The notes under the pieces: generated by a model | Told to the model about the DNA's origin: nothing | Seen by the model: the letters and a program-made list of their open reading frames with translations, nothing else | Databases searched by the model: none | Position numbers and translations under genes: made by a program | Part shown: positions 24,855 to 30,726 of the stretch, piece by piece | Position numbering within the stretch: the first letter of the stretch is position 1 | Layout of the letters: each line of letters opens with the position of its first letter | From: Gaiellales bacterium | GTDB taxonomy: Bacteria; Actinomycetota; Thermoleophilia; Gaiellales; F1-60-MAGs149 | Reading direction: 5' to 3' | Assembly: GCA_030831375.1 (NCBI GenBank) | Contig: JAURLF010000150.1 | Coordinates: forward strand, 1 to 30,726 | DNA: 30,726 nucleotides

Positions 24855-25642
24855 GCGGGGCCGTCCTGCGCAAGACCCTGCGTGACGAGGCGCGGCCGCT
24901 CGTCTGGTGGTCGCTCGGCGTCCTCGCCATCGTGCTGCTGATGGCGCTCCTGTGGAACCAGGTCCGCGACGTCTACACGGCGGAGCTCCTGTCCGCCTAC
25001 CCGGAGGAGCTGCAGGAGATCTTCAACTTCGGCGGCGCGATGGACGGCGCCGCCTACATGAACATCGAGGTGTTCAGCATCATCCTGCCCGTCCTGTTCG
25101 TCGTCTTCGGCGTCGGTCGCGGCGCGCGGCTGATCGCCGGCGAGGAGCAGGAGGGCGTGCTCGAGCCGGTGCTCGCGACGCCGGTGCCCCGTTGGGCGAT
25201 CCTGCTGCAGAAGGCGCTCGGGCTCGCCGTCGGCGTCGTCGCCCTGACCGCGGCGACGGCCGTCGCCACGATCATCGGGTCGGCGCTCGGCGACCTCGCG
25301 ATCCCGGCGACGGAGGCGGTGGTCGGCGCGGCGGCGATGGGGCTGCTCGGCCTCTACGCGGGCTGGCTCGCCCTCGCCGTCGGGGCGGCGACGGGTCATC
25401 GCGGTGCCGCGATGGCCGTGGCGGGGCTCGTCCTCGTCGGCGGCTACCTGCTGCACATCATCGGCGCGATTCTCGCCGCCGTGGAGCCGTGGCGGGTGGC
25501 GTCGCCGTTTGCACAGGCGGTCGACGAGGGCCCGATCAGCGGCGTCGTGCCGTGGGGATTCGCCGTGCTCGCGCTGACCGCGGCCGCCTTCCTCGCGCTC
25601 GCCGTCCCGCTGTTCGAGCGCCGCGACATCGAGACGGGCTGA
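24851..25642 (+). CDS. ABC-2 type transporter permease
   Basis: The 263-residue protein has about six membrane helices: one near residues 20-36, then a 35-residue external loop (AYPEELQEIFNFGG), then five more in the remainder. A cytoplasmic GEEQEGVLEPVLATPVPRW segment between the second and third helices is the ABC-2 coupling region. The GTG overlaps the ATPase stop (GTGA), so the two are translationally coupled and form a minimal exporter. It ends nine bases before the opposing amidotransferase gene. Confidence 0.92.
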   Translation: MSGAVLRKTLRDEARPLVWWSLGVLAIVLLMALLWNQVRDVYTAELLSAYPEELQEIFNFGGAMDGAAYMNIEVFSIILPVLFVVFGVGRGARLIAGEEQEGVLEPVLATPVPRWAILLQKALGLAVGVVALTAATAVATIIGSALGDLAIPATEAVVGAAAMGLLGLYAGWLALAVGAATGHRGAAMAVAGLVLVGGYLLHIIGAILAAVEPWRVASPFAQAVDEGPISGVVPWGFAVLALTAAAFLALAVPLFERRDIETG

Positions 25643-25651
25643 GCGCGGCCC

Positions 25652-26362
25652 CTAGGTCCGGTCGTCGACGGGCGGGAACAGGACGGCCAGGAAGCCCCCG
25701 AACCATGCGGCCTGCGCGGCGTCGTGCAGGGCCATCAGGCGGTCCTGCTCGTCGGCGTCCTGCGCGCCCGGTGCGGCGTGGTCCGTCCAGGCGGCGCGCT
25801 GCCAGCGGCGGAACCCCGCGGGCGTGACTTCGGCGTGGAACTGCAGCCCGTAGGCGCGCTCCCCGACCCGGAAGGCCTGGTTGGGGTAGTCGTCGCTCTC
25901 GGCGAGGCGCACGGCCCCGTCGGGCACCTCGAAGCCGTGGTAGTGGGCCTGGCCGACGACGAGGGGGCCGGGGAGGAAGCCCGCGCCCTCCGCGGTGGGC
26001 CGGATCTCGTAGTAGCCGAACTCGTGCCGCCCGTGGTCGGGCGGTCCGACCTCGGCGCCGAGCACGCGCGCGATCGACTGCGCGCCGAGGCAGATCCCGA
26101 GCAGCGGCACGTCGCGGTCGAGGCACTGCCGGACGAGTCGCGCCTCGTCGGCGAGGAACGGGTAGCGGTCCTCCTCGTAGACCGGGAACGGGCCGCCGTG
26201 CACGACCGCGCCGGCGACCGTGCCGTCGATCGTCGGCACGGGGTCGCCGGCGAACGGACGCCGCCGCTCGACGGCGTAGCCGGCGGCCACGAGGTGCGTG
26301 TGAACCCGATCGTCCGCCGGCTCGTCGTCGTGGCGGATCTCGATGATGCGCGGGGTCGACAC
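25652..26362 (-). CDS. Class I glutamine amidotransferase-like protein
   Basis: This 236-residue stand-alone GATase domain has its nucleophile at Cys91 in LLGICLGAQ and its partners at His176 and Glu178 in YGLQFHAEV. It is of the GMP-synthase/YneF-like free-standing type that may hydrolyse glutamine or gamma-glutamyl compounds; related PuuD and GATase1 enzymes process gamma-glutamylated amines. No synthetase partner is adjacent. The GTG at 26362 is preceded by TAGGCT seven bases upstream and no ribosome site. Confidence 0.9.
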   Translation of the reverse strand: MSTPRIIEIRHDDEPADDRVHTHLVAAGYAVERRRPFAGDPVPTIDGTVAGAVVHGGPFPVYEEDRYPFLADEARLVRQCLDRDVPLLGICLGAQSIARVLGAEVGPPDHGRHEFGYYEIRPTAEGAGFLPGPLVVGQAHYHGFEVPDGAVRLAESDDYPNQAFRVGERAYGLQFHAEVTPAGFRRWQRAAWTDHAAPGAQDADEQDRLMALHDAAQAAWFGGFLAVLFPPVDDRT

Positions 26363-26369
26363 CGGGCCC

Positions 26370-26375
26370 AGCCTA
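26370..26375 (-). promoter_or_regulatory. -10 element of the amidotransferase (leaderless type)
   Basis: TAGGCT, seven bases, then GTG at 26362. Confidence 0.5.
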
Positions 26376-26444
26376 CTCGGGTGCCGGCCGCGAAAGCACG
26401 CCTGCCACCGTCCGCTCCGTGACGTGGTTCCATGTGGGGTGCAG

Positions 26445-27461
26445 ATGCGCCGCCTCGCGCCCCTCATCGCCCTCCTCGTGCTGGTCCTCGCCCTGCCCGC
26501 CGGCGCCAGCGCCGCGCCCGTCTCGGCGCGTGCGCTCCTCGGCGACCTGCGCACCGCCGCCCCGCAGGGCGCGGGCTACGACCGCGACCTCTTCGACCAC
26601 TGGGTCGACGCCGACGGCGACGGCTGCGACGCCCGCGACGAGGTCCTGCTCGCTGAGGCGCGCACGCCCCCGGGCGTGACGGGCCGCTGCTCGCTCGTGG
26701 GTGGTCGCTGGTGGTCGGCCTACGACGACGTGATCGTGCGCAGCGCGCGGCGCCTCGACATCGACCACTTCGTGCCGCTCGCCGAGGCGTGGCGGTCCGG
26801 GGCGCGGCGCTGGGACGCCGATACGCGCCGGCGCTTCGCCAACGACCTCGACTACCCGCTGACCCTGATCGCGGTGACCGCCTCGACGAACCGCGCGAAG
26901 CGCGATCGGGACCCGGCGTCGTGGCTGCCGCCCTTCGGGGCGTACCGCTGCACGTACGTGGCGTCGTGGATCGCGGTCAAGTGGCGCTGGCGCCTGACGG
27001 TCGACGCGCTCGAGCGCGGCGCGCTCACGGTGGGGCTGTCGGGCTGCGGCCGGCGCGCGCTCGTGCCCGAGCCGACGCGGGCGCGGATCGCCCTCGGTCG
27101 CGCCGAGGCGGAGGTGGCGGGCGCGGAGGCGCCGGCGCCCGCGGCGCCCGGCTCCGGCGACGACCCGCACTTCGGCAGCTGCCGCGAGGCGATCGCAGCG
27201 GGCTACGGGCCGTACGTCCAGGGCCGCGACCCCGAGTACGCGTGGTACCGGGACGGCGACCGAGACGGCACGGTCTGCGAGGGCGCGCGCGGCTCGGCGG
27301 CCGCGCCTCCCGCCGAAACCGGCGCGGGCTCCGGCGACGACCCGCGCTTCGGCAGCTGCCGCGAGGCCAAGGCCGCGGGCTACGGGCCGTACGTCCAGGG
27401 CCGCGACCCCGAGTACGCGTGGTACCGGGACGGCGACCGCGACGGCACCGTCTGCGAGTAG
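26445..27461 (+). CDS. Secreted HNH-type nuclease with two Excalibur calcium domains
   Basis: The 338-residue precursor begins with a signal peptide (MRRLAPLIALLVLVLALPAGASA). A DUF1524/GmrSD-C-like HNH domain follows, with D105-x-D107-H108 in LDIDHFVPLAEAW, FANDLDYPLTLIAV, and N149-R-x-K152 leading to DPASWLPP. The C-terminus has two Excalibur modules (residues 236-279 and 295-338), each ending in DGDRDGTVCE, the DxDxDGxxCE calcium loop. It is probably an extracellular nuclease for nutrient DNA or competition. The ATG at 26445 gives the standard signal peptide; there is no clear ribosome site, and an in-frame GTG lies two codons upstream. The two Excalibur modules are nearly identical at the DNA level. 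Confidence 0.9.
   Translation: MRRLAPLIALLVLVLALPAGASAAPVSARALLGDLRTAAPQGAGYDRDLFDHWVDADGDGCDARDEVLLAEARTPPGVTGRCSLVGGRWWSAYDDVIVRSARRLDIDHFVPLAEAWRSGARRWDADTRRRFANDLDYPLTLIAVTASTNRAKRDRDPASWLPPFGAYRCTYVASWIAVKWRWRLTVDALERGALTVGLSGCGRRALVPEPTRARIALGRAEAEVAGAEAPAPAAPGSGDDPHFGSCREAIAAGYGPYVQGRDPEYAWYRDGDRDGTVCEGARGSAAAPPAETGAGSGDDPRFGSCREAKAAGYGPYVQGRDPEYAWYRDGDRDGTVCE
27150..27458 (+). repeat. Tandem 132-bp direct repeat encoding Excalibur modules
   Basis: Copies at 27150-27281 and 27327-27458 are each 44 codons and differ at only seven bases by my reading. A 45-base Ala/Pro/Gly-rich linker separates them. The last two domains of the nuclease therefore arose by a recent in-frame duplication or are kept alike by gene conversion. 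Confidence 0.9.
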
Positions 27462-27471
27462 ACGGATCGGC

Positions 27472-27477
27472 AAGACT
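27472..27477 (+). promoter_or_regulatory. -10-like element of the MOSC gene (leaderless type)
   Basis: AAGACT, six bases, then the GTG at 27484. Confidence 0.35.
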
Positions 27478-27483
27478 GCGCAG

Positions 27484-28215
27484 GTGACCCGCGTCGGCCG
27501 CCTGCTCCTCACGCCCATCAAGAGCCTGCGCCTCGCGGAGCGCGCGCAGGTCGAGATCGGCCCGCACGGCGTCGACGGGGACCGCGCCTTCTTCCTGCTC
27601 GACGCGGACGGCTCGTGCCTGCGGGGCCCGCGGCGGCTGCCGCTCTGCCGGATGACCGCCGACTGGGCGGACGGCGTCCTCGCGATCACGCTGCCCACCG
27701 GCCGCGTCGTCCGTGGCGCGCCCGAGGCGGGGGCGGCCCTGCGCGCCCGCTGGGACATGGACCTCGAGGTCGACGCCGAGCTCGTCGAGGGGCCGTGGGC
27801 CGCCGCCCTGTCGGAGGCCTGCGGCGAGCCGATCCGCCTCGCCCGCACCACGGGCGGGCGCGGCGGCTGGTCCGGGTTCCCCGTGTCCGTGATCGGCGGC
27901 GCCTCGATCGACGCGCTCGGCCTCGGCCCCGTCGACCCGCGCCGCTTCCGGATGCTGGTCGAGACCGCGGGCGGCGCCCCCTTCGAGGAGGACGCATGGG
28001 TCGGCCGCGACGTGCGGATCGGCGAGGCGGTCGTGCGCGTCGAGGAGGCGTGCGCGCGCTGCGCCGTCACAACCGTCGACCCGGAGACTGGGGTGCGCGA
28101 CGTCGACGCCCTGCGCGCGATGGTGACGGCGAAGGGCGCCGCCGACCTCGGCGTCTACTGCCGCGTCGTGGAGCCGGGCACGGTCCGGGTCGGCGACCCG
28201 GTCGCGCCCGCCTGA
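27484..28215 (+). CDS. MOSC-domain protein (mARC/YcbX-like)
   Basis: The 243-residue protein has an N-terminal MOSC_N beta-barrel part (VGRLLLTPIKSL, GPHGVDGDRAFFLLD) and a C-terminal MOSC domain. The latter carries the conserved Cys region VEEACARCAVTTVDPETG that binds the molybdenum cofactor sulfur in mARC/YcbX enzymes. Such proteins reduce N-hydroxylated compounds; the YcbX-type ferredoxin domain is absent, so an external electron donor would be needed. GTG at 27484 starts at the first conserved strand and follows AAGACT by six bases. Confidence 0.9.
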   Translation: MTRVGRLLLTPIKSLRLAERAQVEIGPHGVDGDRAFFLLDADGSCLRGPRRLPLCRMTADWADGVLAITLPTGRVVRGAPEAGAALRARWDMDLEVDAELVEGPWAAALSEACGEPIRLARTTGGRGGWSGFPVSVIGGASIDALGLGPVDPRRFRMLVETAGGAPFEEDAWVGRDVRIGEAVVRVEEACARCAVTTVDPETGVRDVDALRAMVTAKGAADLGVYCRVVEPGTVRVGDPVAPA

Positions 28216-28216
28216 C

Positions 28217-28321
28217 TCAGCGCCAGATCGCGTTGATCGGATCCCACAGGACCGACAGCAGGAACAGGCCCATCGCGACGAGCACGACGATGGCGACGAT
28301 GCGGACGGTGGCCTGACTCAT
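28217..28321 (-). CDS. 34-residue single-helix membrane peptide
   Basis: The ORF starts at the ATG at 28321 and encodes MSQATVRIVAIVVLVAMGLF followed by LLSVLWDPINAIWR. It has one hydrophobic helix (about residues 6-25) and a short amphipathic, Trp-containing tail. A TAGCCT element lies exactly seven bases before the ATG, as at other genes here, and its stop is one base from the MOSC stop. These two positional facts support a real gene; no function is known. Confidence 0.55.
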   Translation of the reverse strand: MSQATVRIVAIVVLVAMGLFLLSVLWDPINAIWR

Positions 28322-28328
28322 GCCCCTC

Positions 28329-28334
28329 AGGCTA
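28329..28334 (-). promoter_or_regulatory. -10 element of the 34-residue membrane peptide
   Basis: TAGCCT, seven bases, then ATG at 28321. The seven-base gap itself contains GAGGGG, but it is too close to the ATG for a normal ribosome site. Confidence 0.45.
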
Positions 28335-28370
28335 CTCGCAGGACCCTGCTCGATCCGTCAGGATGCGATT

Positions 28371-28402
28371 CGTCACACCCTCGCCACAATCGGTCTGTGA
28401 CG
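28371..28402. promoter_or_regulatory. Inverted repeat upstream of the DUF4258/DUF2283 pair
   Basis: CGTCACA (28371-28377) and TGTGACG (28396-28402) are a perfect 7-bp inverted repeat with an 18-base loop in the otherwise empty gap 28335-28472. It could be an operator or a hairpin. It lies about 70 bases upstream of the -10 of the pair. Confidence 0.25.
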
Positions 28403-28472
28403 CGGGTGGGCCTGGAAGGGACCCGTCGGCGTGCGTGTCGCTTCAACGTGCCGGTGTCCGTCCGGGTCTGGT

Positions 28473-28478
28473 CAGGCT
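28473..28478 (+). promoter_or_regulatory. -10-like element of the DUF4258/DUF2283 unit
   Basis: CAGGCT, six bases, then the GTG at 28485. Confidence 0.35.
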
Positions 28479-28484
28479 GCCCGT

Positions 28485-28748
28485 GTGGAGATCCGCCTTA
28501 CGCACCACGCGCGACAGCGGTCGGTCGAGCGCGGCATCGGACTCGACGAGATCCACGCGGCCTGCCTCGACCCGGACCACGTCGAGCCAAAGCAGCTGAC
28601 GCCCTCGGGAGAGGCCGGCCTGTCCTTCGTCCGGGACTTCCCCGCCGGCGGGATCGAGGTGATCGCGGTCGACATCGCCGAGGGCCTGCTGGTCCTCACC
28701 GTCGGTCGGGCGCGAGGTCCCTCACGACCTCGGAGGAGACACAGATGA
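28485..28748 (+). CDS. DUF4258-type protein, candidate toxin of a TA pair
   Basis: The 87-residue protein starts VEIRLTHHARQRSVERGI, the classic DUF4258 opening (T-x-HA-x-x-R-x-x-ERGI). It continues with FVRDFPAGGIEVIAVDI and ends with a very basic tail (RARGPSRPRRRHR). DUF4258 proteins resemble RelE/ParE-like small nucleases in size and layout and are often paired with DUF2283. The GTG at 28485 is selected because it begins the domain and CAGGCT lies six bases upstream. The stop overlaps the next ATG (ATGA). The toxin role is inferred from pairing, not shown. Confidence 0.75.
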   Translation: MEIRLTHHARQRSVERGIGLDEIHAACLDPDHVEPKQLTPSGEAGLSFVRDFPAGGIEVIAVDIAEGLLVLTVGRARGPSRPRRRHR

Positions 28749-29023
28749 GCACCTACAATGCCCCCATGGCGTTCACCGTCACGCGCGACCCCGAGGGGGG
28801 GATCCTGCTCGTGCGCTTCACGAGCGCCAAGATCCACCACACCGAGGAGGTGCGAGACGACGAGGGGTACCTCGTCGCCCTCGTCGACGTGGCGGCGGAC
28901 GGCTCGGTGGTCGACGTCGAGATCATCAACCTCGACCACTTCGACCTCGACGCCTGCGCCGCGCGCTACGGCTTCGCCGACCGCGCGGGCGCGATCGGGG
29001 CGGCGCTCGCGGCTGTGGCCTGA
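28745..29023 (+). CDS. DUF2283-type protein, candidate antitoxin
   Basis: The 92-residue protein has the DUF2283 pattern: FTVTRDPEGGILLVRF, then TEEVRDDEGYLVALVDVAADG, then SVVDVEIINLDHFDL. It is acidic, complementing its strongly basic partner. A strong GGAGGAG lies six bases before the ATG at 28745. This is the only good ribosome site in the right-hand third of the window, so the second gene could be translated at a higher rate than the leaderless first gene, as an antitoxin would need. The last 58 bases overlap the 3' end of the opposing gene. Confidence 0.8.
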   Translation: MSTYNAPMAFTVTRDPEGGILLVRFTSAKIHHTEEVRDDEGYLVALVDVAADGSVVDVEIINLDHFDLDACAARYGFADRAGAIGAALAAVA

Positions 29024-29880
29024 CGGCGCACCGTGCCCCGGAACACGTCGATCGCCCGCCAGTCGGAGGCCGTCGTCGTCTCCAGGTTGTAGAGGCTGAA
29101 GCCGGCCGCGCCCGCCGCGCGGGCGCCCCGCGCGGCCGCCACCAGCTGCCGCGTCGACAGGAAGTCCGTGACGCCGCCGATGACGTGCACGGGCACGGAC
29201 GGGTCGCCCGTCTCGCGGCGGACCGTCTCGACGCAGTCGGCGGCCATCGCTCGCGTCTGCCGCGCCGTCAGGTAGCGCGACGTGTAGCACATCGGCATCA
29301 TCGCGTCGGTGTTCGCGCGGATCTCCGCGTAGGGGAAGATCCGCCACCAGGCGAGGGCGTCGCGGGGCACGATCCCGGCCATCGGCAGGTTCGGGTAGGC
29401 GGCCCTCAGCCACGCGACCATCTGCGCGGCCCGGCGCGCCCGCAGCTGCCGGTTCGGGACGATGTCGGCCTCGATGTCGACGCCGAGGCCGTCGACGGGC
29501 AGCTCGGCACCGCCGACCTCGACGGCGGCGCGGAAGCGGCGCCGGTCGAGCCGGACGTTCCGGTACCCGGGCAGGTACCACGGCACCACGCGGATGCCGG
29601 CCGGGCGGGCCAGCCGGATCACCTCGCGGACCGCCGCGGGGAACATCACGTCGCGCGGGCTGCGGTAGTTCGACGTCTCGATGTAGATCACGTCGATGTC
29701 GTGCGCGACGGCCTCTCCGACGATGAACGCCGGGTCGTCGATGATCTCGTCGTAGATGTCTACCCACAGGCCGGTGCCGGCGAAGACGGCGGCGCGCTCG
29801 GCCGTGCCCGCTGACGCCGCGGCCGGCGTGAGCAGGCAGAGCAGGGCGATCGCAGTGGACGCTGCCCGGCCGATCGGCAT
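28966..29880 (-). CDS. Secreted TIM-barrel-like protein of unknown function
   Basis: The 304-residue precursor has a signal peptide (MPIGRAASTAIALLCLLTPAAASA). The mature part alternates strands and helices: GLWVDIYDEI, HDIDVIYIETSN, GIRVVPWYLPGY, VDGLGVDIEAD, MMPMCYTSRYL, VPVHVIGGVTD and AAGFSLYNLET. This is the order expected of a TIM barrel of the glycoside-hydrolase type, with acidic residues at strand ends (IETS, GVDIEAD) as possible catalytic groups. I do not recognise a named family. ATG at 29880 follows TACGAT by six bases. The C-terminus, low-complexity and Ala-rich, overlaps the DUF2283 gene by 58 bases on the opposite strand. Confidence 0.8.
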   Translation of the reverse strand: MPIGRAASTAIALLCLLTPAAASAGTAERAAVFAGTGLWVDIYDEIIDDPAFIVGEAVAHDIDVIYIETSNYRSPRDVMFPAAVREVIRLARPAGIRVVPWYLPGYRNVRLDRRRFRAAVEVGGAELPVDGLGVDIEADIVPNRQLRARRAAQMVAWLRAAYPNLPMAGIVPRDALAWWRIFPYAEIRANTDAMMPMCYTSRYLTARQTRAMAADCVETVRRETGDPSVPVHVIGGVTDFLSTRQLVAAARGARAAGAAGFSLYNLETTTASDWRAIDVFRGTVRRQATAASAAPIAPARSAKP

Positions 29881-29886
29881 GGGCCC

Positions 29887-29892
29887 ATCGTA
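29887..29892 (-). promoter_or_regulatory. -10 element of the TIM-barrel gene (leaderless type)
   Basis: TACGAT, six bases, then ATG at 29880. Confidence 0.5.
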
Positions 29893-29967
29893 CGGCTGCG
29901 GATCGCGCCCCGGGGAAGATCGCAGGCGTTCCCCGCGGCCCGAGTGCGGATTCGCCACCGAACGCCG

Positions 29968-30095
29968 ATGGCGAGCGCGCTGACCAGGCCCGAGCTCGAC
30001 CATCGCAGCCAGGCACCGGAGAGCGCCTGCCGGGTGATCGCGCGCGACGGCGTCGATGGCATCCGCTCGCAGCGGGTCGCGGACGAGGCGAGCGG
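29968..30095 (+). pseudogene. Remnant of a TetR-family regulator N-terminus
   Basis: The frame from the ATG at 29968 reads MASALTRPELDHRSQAPESA, then CRVIARDGVDGIRSQRVADEA. The second part is the helix 1-2 signature of TetR regulators (AACRVIARDGVDG...VADEAG). The expected helix-turn-helix end (GVS-x-x-x-x-YYHF) and the ligand domain are missing; the frame runs into low-complexity sequence. No promoter or ribosome site is seen. The 29893-30324 gap otherwise holds no convincing gene. Confidence 0.45.
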
Positions 30096-30119
30096 CTCGG
30101 CACCGCCGCCGTCCGTGGC

Positions 30120-30311
30120 TAGTCTGCTCTGGATGCGCCGCCTGCTCCGCCGCCCCGCGTTCCGCTTCGCGCTCGCCTGCCTGCGAAGCCGGGGAAGGCG
30201 GTCAAGCCGCAGCGCCGGCCCGTGCGCGGCAACGCCACGATGGTGGCGGCGACGGGCAGGGCGCGGGCGCTGCCCGCGGCCTGCCGGGCGTTGATCCGGC
30301 ACCTTCCCTGA
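30120..30311 (+). pseudogene. Possible broken small secreted-protein gene
   Basis: TAGTCT (30120-30125) lies seven bases before an ATG (30133) that encodes MRRLLRRPAFRFALACL, a signal-peptide-like start. A one-base loss near 30183 would switch the frame; the shifted frame reads AKPGKAVKPQRRPVRGNATM onward to a stop at 30309-30311. The unshifted frame is an Arg-rich run without gene character. This is tentative and could be chance. Confidence 0.2.
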
Positions 30312-30324
30312 CGGATGGCCGGGG

Positions 30325-30708
30325 TCAGCGCGCCGCGACGGTGATCGTGATCGGGATGCGCTTGCTCGGAGCCGAGGCGCCCCGCGCGAAGTAGCCGACG
30401 ACGCCCTTCGTCGTGCCGGGCGCGACGCCGACCACGTAGACGGTCATGCGGCCCGCCGGCCCGTTGACGATGTCGTTCATCGGGATCTGCTGGATCGGCA
30501 GCGGCCGTGCGATCGTGCGATTCGGCCTGCGGATCCAGCGCCAGCGGTGCCCGGTGCGGGCGTTCGACAGCACCATGAACCCCTTCTCCGCGCCGGGCGC
30601 GACCGTGATCTCGCGCGGCGTCAGGGTGACCACGCGGCCCAGCGCTGCGGGCGCGAGCCCGGAGAGCCCGGCGAGTGCGATCAGCGAGAGCGCGAGAAGA
30701 CGCCGCAC
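30325..30708 (-). CDS. Small secreted protein, possibly chagasin-like (I42) inhibitor
   Basis: The 127-residue precursor has a signal peptide (RRLLALSLIALAGLSGLAPAALG) and a beta-rich mature part. VAPGAEKGFMVLSNARTGHRWRW resembles the N-P-T-T-G-Y-x-W loop of chagasin-type cysteine-protease inhibitors, and a C-terminal VVGYFARG...SKRIPITITV resembles their last strands. The GxGG loop is not evident, so the assignment is tentative. GTG at 30708 is preferred because CAGGAT lies seven bases upstream and the signal peptide starts there; an in-frame ATG at 30717 would add three residues. Confidence 0.65.
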   Translation of the reverse strand: MRRLLALSLIALAGLSGLAPAALGRVVTLTPREITVAPGAEKGFMVLSNARTGHRWRWIRRPNRTIARPLPIQQIPMNDIVNGPAGRMTVYVVGVAPGTTKGVVGYFARGASAPSKRIPITITVAAR

Positions 30709-30715
30709 GGACCCC

Positions 30716-30721
30716 ATCCTG
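30716..30721 (-). promoter_or_regulatory. -10-like element of the small secreted protein gene
   Basis: CAGGAT, seven bases, then GTG at 30708. It overlaps the alternative ATG at 30717. Confidence 0.35.
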
Positions 30722-30726
30722 CCACG

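Noticed and set aside
28371..28402. TCACA...TGTGA as a CRP site
   Set aside because: The half-sites are in the opposite order (TCACA first) and 18 bases apart, unlike the TGTGA-N6-TCACA CRP site; kept only as a weak dyad.
28397..28744. GTG at 28397 with CACAAT six bases upstream, in frame with the DUF2283 gene
   Set aside because: The product is Arg-rich and overlaps the DUF4258 gene in another frame; the strong GGAGGAG before 28745 marks the real start. The CACAAT could still be a promoter.

Overview
The window is a stretch of very GC-rich chromosome (clearly above 70% GC by eye). It has many GTG starts, extremely tight gene packing and third-position G/C bias. I infer a high-GC actinobacterial lineage; a Thermoleophilia/Solirubrobacterales-type soil organism fits the gene set and start-site style, but the sequence shown does not prove the lineage. 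I see no rRNA, tRNA, CRISPR array, insertion sequence or phage gene.

Layout. (1) 1-4193, minus strand: the 5' part of a copper amine oxidase, a zinc alcohol dehydrogenase, and a two-gene unit of a small YgaP-like membrane protein plus an MMPL/RND exporter. (2) 4271-9244, plus strand: a complete heterotetrameric sarcosine oxidase operon, soxB-soxD-soxA-soxG. (3) 9245-15863, minus strand: amidase, proline-iminopeptidase-like hydrolase, NylB-like serine hydrolase, class I aminotransferase and the translational GTPase TypA/BipA. (4) 15927-18795: secreted alpha/beta hydrolase, cyclase-family metallohydrolase, a four-TM membrane protein (minus) and an OsmC-like protein. (5) 18843-23684: secreted subtilisin-like protease, a second NylB-like serine hydrolase (minus), a TRIC/UPF0126 membrane protein and a PQQ-type beta-propeller (minus). 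(6) 23746-28321: a 56-residue zinc-ribbon protein, an ABC-2 ATPase/permease pair, a glutamine amidotransferase (minus), a secreted HNH nuclease with two Excalibur domains, a MOSC protein and a 34-residue membrane peptide (minus). (7) 28485-30726: a DUF4258/DUF2283 pair that looks like a toxin-antitoxin module, a secreted TIM-barrel-like protein (minus), decayed sequence including a TetR remnant, and a small secreted chagasin-like protein (minus).

How it works together. The left half reads as a scavenging region for amines and amides. Amine oxidase, amidase, small-peptide or amide hydrolases and an aminotransferase surround sarcosine oxidase, which demethylates sarcosine to glycine, H2O2 and 5,10-methylene-tetrahydrofolate. 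The shared pathway is inference from proximity.

Two start-site classes recur. Eighteen starts have an NANNNT (mostly TANNNT) -10 element 6-9 bases before the ATG/GTG and no Shine-Dalgarno, as expected of leaderless mRNAs. The transcription units with a Shine-Dalgarno leader (MMPL, sox, amidase and cyclase units) instead carry a TTGACA/TTGACG -35 box at 17-18 bp spacing, and in three of the four a perfect 10-12 bp palindrome lies in the spacer. Every convergent gene pair is separated by 9 bases or fewer or overlaps, leaving no room for ordinary terminators.
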